From assembly GCF_029873635.1 (NCBI RefSeq), contig NC_080421.1, positions 38,792,617-38,856,616 of the forward strand: a stretch of 64,000 bases of DNA. The letters run 5' to 3'. The DNA comes from Malania oleifera. Lineage: Eukaryota > Streptophyta > Magnoliopsida > Santalales > Ximeniaceae. Every line of letters begins with the position of its first letter. Position 1 is the first letter of the stretch. A model generated the notes under the pieces. It was not told the origin of the DNA. It saw only the letters and a list, made by a program, of their open reading frames with translations, and searched no databases. Positions 58,175-64,000 of the stretch are shown in pieces. Both the position numbers and the translations under genes were made by a program.

Positions 58175-58291
58175 TGATATCTTTCTATGTTGTCTCTTTT
58201 TGCTAGTGCCATCATTGATAGAAGAACTATTCTTTTCAGATTTATCTGAAGATGGAGTAATATTACACTCATCATTAAAATCCAAGTTCAT

Positions 58292-59568
58292 GGTGTCTAT
58301 TATTTGTAATTTGTATTCTCCCTAACAAAGAATAATTTTTTTGGATACACTGGGTGTCTTAGGCTTTCGCACCAGACTAATTCCCTAACAAATAAAAATT
58401 GTTAAGACTCTAAAAAATAGTAAAATAAAAAAATAATAAAAATATTTATGCAACAAACACAAATCTGCTTCTTTCCTGTAAGCAGGTTTTTCCTAAAAGT
58501 AACAACCAAAGGCAACATAATGTTCATGTTCAGACATGTTCACTCTAATGCTGAACTTCTAATAATTCCCTTTCTTCCCCTTTGGCAAATGTATCTTTCA
58601 TATGCATAGGAAACAAGTATATATGGATGTTCACTTTCTTCCCCTTAGACAACAAAATATGTTCACACATGTTCACTCTATTGTGTTTTATAAAATTTAT
58701 TAACTAAAAAATTGTTAGTATTTTTTTGCAACAAATTGTATAAATATATATATATGGATCCATGTATATATGTTTGTTTACACTACTTAATTCAGGAAAA
58801 TTATCCTTTAAAAATCCTTTTAAAGATAATTTTATTCGTGATTCATCACGAATGTATAAAACCCAACAAGTCAGTAACAGAGAACCTAAAAAGTAAAAAA
58901 ATCATAACTCACCTCCACAACTCCACCTCTGGTCCTCTACGTCTATGGATCATGAGGGAGCTTGATCTGTGAGGTCTGAGAGAGCTTAATCTTACCGTGG
59001 AGCAGTTGGAGGCTGGAGGTGTGGAGAAGTGGTCTGTGGAGCTGGGGGGAGGGGGGTGGAGGGGATTGACGCCTATGGCTGTGGTCCGTGGAGCCTGGAG
59101 GAGACAACTACTTAAGCTGCTCAAGGTGTGGAGTGGATCGTTTGCAGGCTCGCAGCACTGGCAAGTCCGGCACATTGCAGCGCACCAGTCACCAGAGGAG
59201 AGGAAAGGAGACTCAGGAGTCAGGACTAGAGAGGAGAGGATTGACAATATGAGATTTGAGAGAGTGAGAGCTGAGAGGTCAGAGACGACTCAGACGAGGA
59301 GAGTCGCGGTGCGGGTTAGGGTTAGGGAGTCAGGGACTTAGCCTCAGGGTTTTTTTTTTTAAATGTGAAGCTGCTAGCAAAGCTTAAGGATCCAAATTAA
59401 CGAGTCACCCGCCAGGTGACCCGCCCAAACCTGGCTGAACCCATTTATAAACGGGTTGACCCGTGACCTGCCCAATTATTAAATGGGTTGACTTCTTTAA
59501 ACCTGAATCCGTTTTAAACGGATGGGTTTGGGTGACCCAACGGGTTATGACCCGTTTTGGCAGGCTTA
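58292..59568 (-). other. hAT 5' region: leader, GC-richer segment and terminal repeats
   Basis: No protein is recognised. 58900-59340 is G-rich on the plus strand with open frames on both strands, lying where the hAT promoter and 5' UTR should be. From about 59390 to the terminus, GGGTCA/GGGTTG words form the subterminal repeat that pairs with 48727-48870. Confidence 0.5.
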
Positions 59569-59697
59569 TAGGTTATAAAATAACACTATTACAACAACCC
59601 ATTACCTATCATTAAAAACTAATCCATCATTGAAGACTTTCATGGCAATCTAAAGTTCAATAATGGTTAGCTTCTAGAAATGAGCTATAATTCAACA

Positions 59698-61131
59698 CAT
59701 TCTTCTACGGAGGATGGACCACCACTTTTGTGAAATACTGATCAGGGCTCTAAAGCAGTTAGCGCAAATTGTAGGGAGAATCCTGGGAATGATGTTAGCC
59801 ATGATGGCTGGGGCCGGGCTGACAGAAACCCCCATTTGAAGGCAAGGAGCAGTGGATGGTTGAATGAATTAGGAAGAGAACACAATGGATGGGGTGTGCC
59901 TAAATCTGGGATTATTGATAGTTGAGTTTAAGATATCCATACTCTGGGTAACATTGCCCCTTTTGCCCAAACAAGCAATGAAAATCTTGCATGTGCTCTG
60001 TAAGTTCCATCTGCTCCCCCAGTTATTGAGGAGGGATTTTGATGAAGGTCCTGTCTGCCATCCATCGGTAGATCTCAGCACAGCCGATGTGTCTGTTCCA
60101 ACCATCAAGGGTGTAGCTTTCGGAGTAAGTGGGGCAAATGATGGTAGTGGTTCCTCGTGTGTGTGTATGTGTGATATGTTGGGAAGCTCTGATAGAGAGT
60201 GCTTGTGTTCCCTGTGGTCACATGGCTGGCTGTATGCCCTGTTTGAATGAGAGCCCCATTTGCCGAGCCAATATAAATTAGGTTCTAAGGCTTTTTGCTG
60301 TTTGAGAGGCAGAGCTGGGTGTGTTAATTAGTGCTGGGATTGGTTCATGACATTATGATTTGCTTCCTTTAAATTTCATTTTAGAGTCAGGAGCTTGCCT
60401 CAACGTTTGAGAAACTGCAGATGAAGTGTACAATATGCAATTTGGTAATGCTGGTGAGTATACAGGCCATATACCATGTTTCAATGCTTTTTGTAATGAT
60501 TAAATGGGAAAGAGTCTTGGGACAAATAGCTGCCCCCCATGTAGCTATAGGAAAATTTATTTTTTTATGTGAACGCTGCACTCTTGGAACAGGCACAGAT
60601 GATGAAGTTCTGAACCTATTTCTGTACAGGGCATGAACCACATTATTAAGAAAATTTCTTCCAGTGTAATGTGTTTCTTTTGGGGTTGTATTTATGTATG
60701 TTGGTCCTTTCCAGACCCCAAAAAAGGGTTGAGATGGTGATAGTTCCATTTGCTTTTTTTTTTTGCAAATGATGAGTTAAGTCAGGGTTGAAATATGCCA
60801 ATATGGTAAATGCAGTCCAGTCCCTAAACTGCACGGGGCAAAGGTATGGAAATGCAGGATCATTTTTTTAGTAGTAGTTCGGACACACGCACGCTCTCTC
60901 CTTAGCTTTAATAAAGGTGTCGCCTGAAGGGCCCCTTTCTTTGACTGCAACTGGAAGCAGCACCTGAGCCAGGGCCTGAGCCTAGCCTTGCAATGGAGAA
61001 CCCACCATCTCAGAAATCAAAGCACTTGCACGTGACATGCTTCCTGGACTCGTCTGGAAGAGTAAGCAATTTACAATGCGTATTCTGCGACTTGTGTATT
61101 TACTTGACTACATTAAAAGAAAATGAATATA
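59698..61131. other. Low-copy sequence, no recognised gene
   Basis: The sequence is less AT-rich than the transposon nest. Open frames of 121 (plus, 59885) and 120 codons (minus, 60749) overlap unrelated frames and match nothing I know. A short frame at 60993 starts MENPPSQKSKHLHV after a GC-rich leader and runs into the hAT-like fragment at 61132. It could be a truncated first exon. Confidence 0.4.
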
Positions 61132-61380
61132 GGGTGAGCAGTCTGTCGGTGCGGTTTAATTGAACAGGACTTCGAAAAAATTTTGATTAAATTAGTTAGT
61201 CGATTTTAACTGATTTAATATTTTAATTAAATATAAATAGGATATATAATTATTAATTATTAATTTATATTATTTGATTAATTTGAACTGAATATGTTAA
61301 ATTTAAAAATTGAATCGAAAATTAAAAATTAAAATTCAACTAAAATAAAATTGAATCAAATTGTATAAAATTTTAATCAT
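61132..61380. mobile_element. Fragment of the 4275-type hAT element
   Basis: It begins ATAGGGTGAGCAGTC and GTCGGTGCGGTTTAATTGAA, resembling the left end of the element at 4275, followed by AT-rich TTAACTGATTTAAT words. The matching right terminus is missing. Confidence 0.4.
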
Positions 61381-64000
61381 GGAATTATACTGGTAGGGGC
61401 TCTGACGGGTGCAGGGGTGGATCATTTCCCTTTCCAAGTTCTTATTTTTTCCCATATGGGCATATCTTTATTGCACTGTCCAATGAACCGGCAGCATGGA
61501 GTACACGGCAGATCCATTGGCTACTTTAAAAAGAAATAATTGAAAACAAAAAAGCAAGCTTATATAACCAAGTAATATATATATATATATTTAGACATGC
61601 ACTATGAAAAAAAGAAACTACAGTCGGACCCCATGTGGCGTGAGGAGAATGACCGAAACAGGTCTGGCTCAACTCCATTCTTTTTATTGAACTTATAATG
61701 GTTGACGTTGTAGACCTGTGTTAGAAGAGCTTTGCTCACACGTTCTTGTCTTCTGGACGATACCAGTCAGATTCAAACTCAATGCCTCAACAGAGAGACG
61801 AGAAGGTGAACTGCTAGGCTCGGTAAGCTGATTAAGGGTTAGAAAATTTGAAAAGAAAACAAAGGAGATGCATGTATTGGATTGCACAGTTTTACAGTAA
61901 GGTGTCCTTGCAGTTTGTGAGATGCGAACGAAGTAGTTGCACTTTATTTTTCCAAGAAGAAGAAAAATGAAAAAGCGAAGCAAGAAAAAAGCATGCCTCT
62001 CAGCGCTGGCCTCTCCATGCAAGGCACCATTATATGCTCCCAGAAAGGGGGCCAATCAAGGAGTGGTTTAGGCTGGATTCAAATCTATATATATATATAT
62101 TGGCCCATTCATTATATTCATGAATAGCAACTAGGGATCTACAGTAAGTAATAAATTGTACAATGAGCTTCCATAAGCGGTAAACTTTTGTCGGCAAAAG
62201 TCTTCTTTCACAACAGGTTCGGATGTGGGATGCCTCAAATTTTATTTTATTTTATTTTTTTGTGGTTAATGATAACTAACAACTCTCTATCGCTTGTCTG
62301 GAATTATTGGTAAATATTGCACCATGGATTAAGTGCAAAATGGTTTGTAGATTCAGAGATATCAACGGGAAGTTGCAGTCAATTAGATGACACCAAATAT
62401 ATCAAAAATTAACAATGATGAGGCAAAAGAGGTTTACAGCCTATCAGGCATGTGATTTTTATCTAATTAATCACATGCTAATTTAGGAATAGAATACTCT
62501 TAATGTCTAATGCAAACCAATTGCCTGATCACTTTTAAAAATGTCAAAACAGATGTTCCACAGAGAACAAATGGGACACAAAGACGATGAATGGACATGG
62601 TTATTTTAGTTGAAAGGAATCCAGGAGAGTCTTCCACAAACCTTTTTAATTTGGGAACTAAAGGTAGCCTCCACATAGTCACCCCGACTTGATCTCCTTA
62701 ATTGTTGAGCCAAAGTGGAAATTGTTTCAAAGTTGACTATAACTATAACCTTTATTGGGTGATTAACAACCATCCAAGCCTGACTTCCAAAATAGAAATG
62801 GCCTTATAAACTGTTTCTTCAAACAATTAGTAAGGATATGTTGCTAGCGATGTGGGGTGATGGCAATGAGATGGGTGAAATGAACTCGTAATGTTGGTTC
62901 CCATATAAGGTGTGAGGATAGTTATCCTACTCCACAAAGGGTGCCTCATGAAATAAGAAGTTGGAGAGAATTGTAAACCATAGAATGAGGGAGAAAATAG
63001 GAGAGGTGAAAGGACTCAAATTAGAAGAGATAAGGAGAAGGTAAAAAAGGGATAAATTCAAGGGAGCTGAGAGTAAGGTTAAGAGAGAGAGAGAGAGAGA
63101 GTGAAATAAAAGGTATTAGGGTTTGTTCTAGCATTGGACTATTGTATTAACTTATTAGATTTGGTTAAATTGTTGGGTTACTTATAAGAGATAGGTTGTA
63201 CACCTATTTATATTCATTTCATGTCAAACTTGGAGTCACATTTGATCCCAAATTATGCAAAGCATATATAAATTAAGGTTACAAATCATAAATTCAAAAC
63301 ATTAAAGGCCTAATCATAACTTGAGGTTGTTTCTAAGCATTAAAGGTCCAATTATTATAGTTTACCCTTGATGATTGCCTGCCTTGTCGCTGGGTGAGTG
63401 GCAAACATCATCGTTTGATGACTACGAGCTTCTATTTCCTGAGTGGCTACTTGTTATTCCTAGTTCGCTGTGGTGATAAGCGATTCATTTAAACTTTGTT
63501 GTTTTCTATTGTTTTGATGGTTAAAGCAACATTCATTCAAAAGAATAAAATGTGCTCGTATTATTTGTTGGGGAACTAATTGTGGTGATTCCATATTTTT
63601 ATACCTTCTAGTTCATGAAGTGTGTGCAAACAAAGGCCTAGTCCAAAATCCCATAATCCTCAAGCATACAAAGAATGTGCATATACATATGGTACACGAA
63701 AGTAGCATACAATTGCTTAATTATTCAAGCAATGTACAAACAACAATCACACAAAAGTTATTATCAGAAATAATTTCTAAGCCTTGATTGGTTAAATTTA
63801 AGACAATCAAGGGCTAATCCCTAGCTTCACTCTCTAATTTCCCTAGTGGAGTTGATCACCAAGTTGTCGCTTTGTCGTAAAAGGTCAACTCTAGGAAAGG
63901 GGCCAAATCTCTAAATCACCTCAACTGAATGGTGAGATCAAATCAAAATAGAGAAAATGGGGATGATAAATAGGTCTAAATCTAAGTCAACTGAGTTTCC
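61381..64000. other. Low-copy AT-rich sequence to the window end
   Basis: It holds (TA)n at about 61577-61591 and 62084-62100 and (GA)n at about 63083-63102. Two minus-strand frames (120 codons at 62055, 60 codons at 62682) are unrecognised. There are no transposon termini or tRNA genes. Confidence 0.5.

Larger units (their letters stand above)
49362..58291 (-). pseudogene. hAT transposase (BED zinc finger, RNase H-like core, hATC), split
   Basis: The start codon is at 58291 (MNLDFNDECNI). The first coding part runs to the solo LTR at 58174 and resumes at 56094 as SAAWDEFYLFP with the BED finger KCKKCGVEY and HGTTNLRRH. Then come LTSDCWSS (Asp near 55645), ITLDNATAND (Asp near 55449), the RCCAHILNLIV motif and VPTRWNST (near 55160). 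The hATC dimerisation part has LDLYLEEPRLNRVE and SVASESVFSIG and is cut at 54249. It resumes at 49679 with a stop and VLNKYQRSLLLENAGAL, and a last exon encodes VDPSEEGEVEQLE after an intron near 49480-49580. Several frameshifts are visible. The protein would cut and paste the element in the nucleus. Confidence 0.9.
48727..59568 (-). mobile_element. hAT transposon with BED-finger transposase, interrupted three times
   Basis: The termini are TAGGCCTGGCAAAATGG and the complement of CCGTTTTGGCAGGCTTA. The 8-bp duplication is TAGGTTAG (48719-48726) and TAGGTTAT (59569-59576). Subterminal regions are full of GGGTCA/GGGTGG words in opposite orientation. After removal of the solo LTRs at 49680-54248 (with one nested inside it) and 56095-58174, the element is about 4.2 kb, a normal size for an autonomous plant hAT. 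It is now inactive. Confidence 0.9.
44098..59697 (-). mobile_element. Copia element D (Tork/Tnt1-like), host of the hAT insertion
   Basis: The minus-strand order is 5' LTR (59697 down to 48306, interrupted by the hAT), primer site, gag, protease, integrase, RT, RNase H, polypurine tract and 3' LTR (44401 down to 44098, truncated). The 3' LTR lacks its distal part and is fused to another LTR, so no target duplication can be read. Coding capacity is the best preserved in the window apart from a few frameshifts. Confidence 0.88.
48306..59697 (-). repeat. 5' LTR of Copia D, interrupted by a hAT transposon
   Basis: LTR sequence covers 48306-48726 and 59577-59697 (about 540 bp), TGCTGAATTATGG-type start (decayed) to TTTCACAACA on the minus strand. 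The hAT landed at the TATA-like GTTTATATAGGTTA, which would have disabled the promoter. Confidence 0.85.

Noticed and set aside
59310-59330. GGTTAGGGTTAGGG, telomere-like
   Set aside because: Only two TTAGGG units in a G-rich hAT leader; plant telomeres are TTTAGGG. Chance composition.
14600-59830. Similarity between ATGGCTGGGGCTGGAATGAC (14614) and the region at 59800
   Set aside because: It covers only about 25 bases and nothing extends on either side. Not enough for a duplicated gene.
60993-61160. Short frame starting MENPPSQKSKHLHV as a gene start
   Set aside because: It runs into transposon-like sequence within about 45 codons, and neither a splice donor nor a downstream exon was convincing. 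Kept only as a note in the region entry.
1-64000. tRNA or rRNA genes
   Set aside because: The only tRNA-related words were primer-binding sites next to LTRs. No cloverleaf-sized match with A and B boxes was seen by eye.

Overview
This window is nuclear DNA of a flowering plant, most likely a woody eudicot. It is AT-rich and gene-poor, and it carries split coding exons, plant Copia and chromovirus-type Gypsy retrotransposons, an L1-type LINE and hAT DNA transposons. I found one gene that looks intact: the two-exon uS17m-type organellar ribosomal protein S17 gene at 25432-26075 on the minus strand. Nearly everything else that can be named is a transposable element or a broken gene fragment.

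Layout. (1) 1-11212: the 3' end of a Gypsy element whose body lies left of the window. Its 3' LTR is interrupted by a pol-less SIRE-like Copia element (945-9762, minus), which itself contains a 1-kb non-autonomous hAT-like element (4275-5284). (2) 11230-13266: a minus-strand Copia remnant in which gag runs straight into reverse transcriptase. (3) 13267-17984: low-copy sequence with no recognised gene. (4) 17999-23403: a 5'-truncated L1 LINE with a 14-bp target duplication, split by LTR-type sequence that contains a rearranged Copia solo LTR and a TIR element. (5) 25432-26075: the ribosomal protein gene. (6) 26197-43335: a Mutator/Pack-type element with about 500-bp inverted arms, carrying fragments of a universal stress protein gene and of an AGO5-type ARGONAUTE gene. 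It was split by Copia element A (27344-39609), which holds Copia element B (28740-36564), which holds a Gypsy solo LTR (33963-36434). A second Gypsy solo LTR (40019-42489) interrupts the ARGONAUTE fragment. (7) 43669-59697: a minus-strand Tork/Tnt1-like Copia element (D). A BED-finger hAT transposon (48727-59568) sits in its 5' LTR. That hAT was hit by two Gypsy solo LTRs (49680-54248 and 56095-58174), the first of which was hit by a third (51203-53618). (8) 59698-64000: low-copy sequence without a recognisable gene.

Insertion order can be read from target-site duplications seen directly: TATAT, GTACC, CCAAT and AGTTT are perfect 5-bp pairs, and 8-bp near-perfect pairs flank both hAT-type elements. 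All five complete Gypsy insertions are solo LTRs, so LTR-LTR recombination has removed the element bodies.

The least expected pattern is in the LTR promoters. Five unrelated LTR types each carry a cluster of family-specific perfect palindromes with a central CpG just upstream of the TATA box in the sense orientation. Examples are TTCGTCGACGAA (Gypsy), ACTCGTCGACGAGT (Copia B), AAACAGTCGACTGTTT-type (Copia A), AACCGTCGACGGTT (solo Copia LTR) and TTCAGACGTCTGAA (SIRE-like). A sixth LTR type has a GTGGG/CCCAC palindrome. Many copies have decayed by C-to-T change at the central CpG. I know of no named element type for this, and it is my best candidate for an undescribed regulatory device.

Limits: element boundaries come from reading terminal motifs and duplications by eye. 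No alignment, divergence dating or database search was run.
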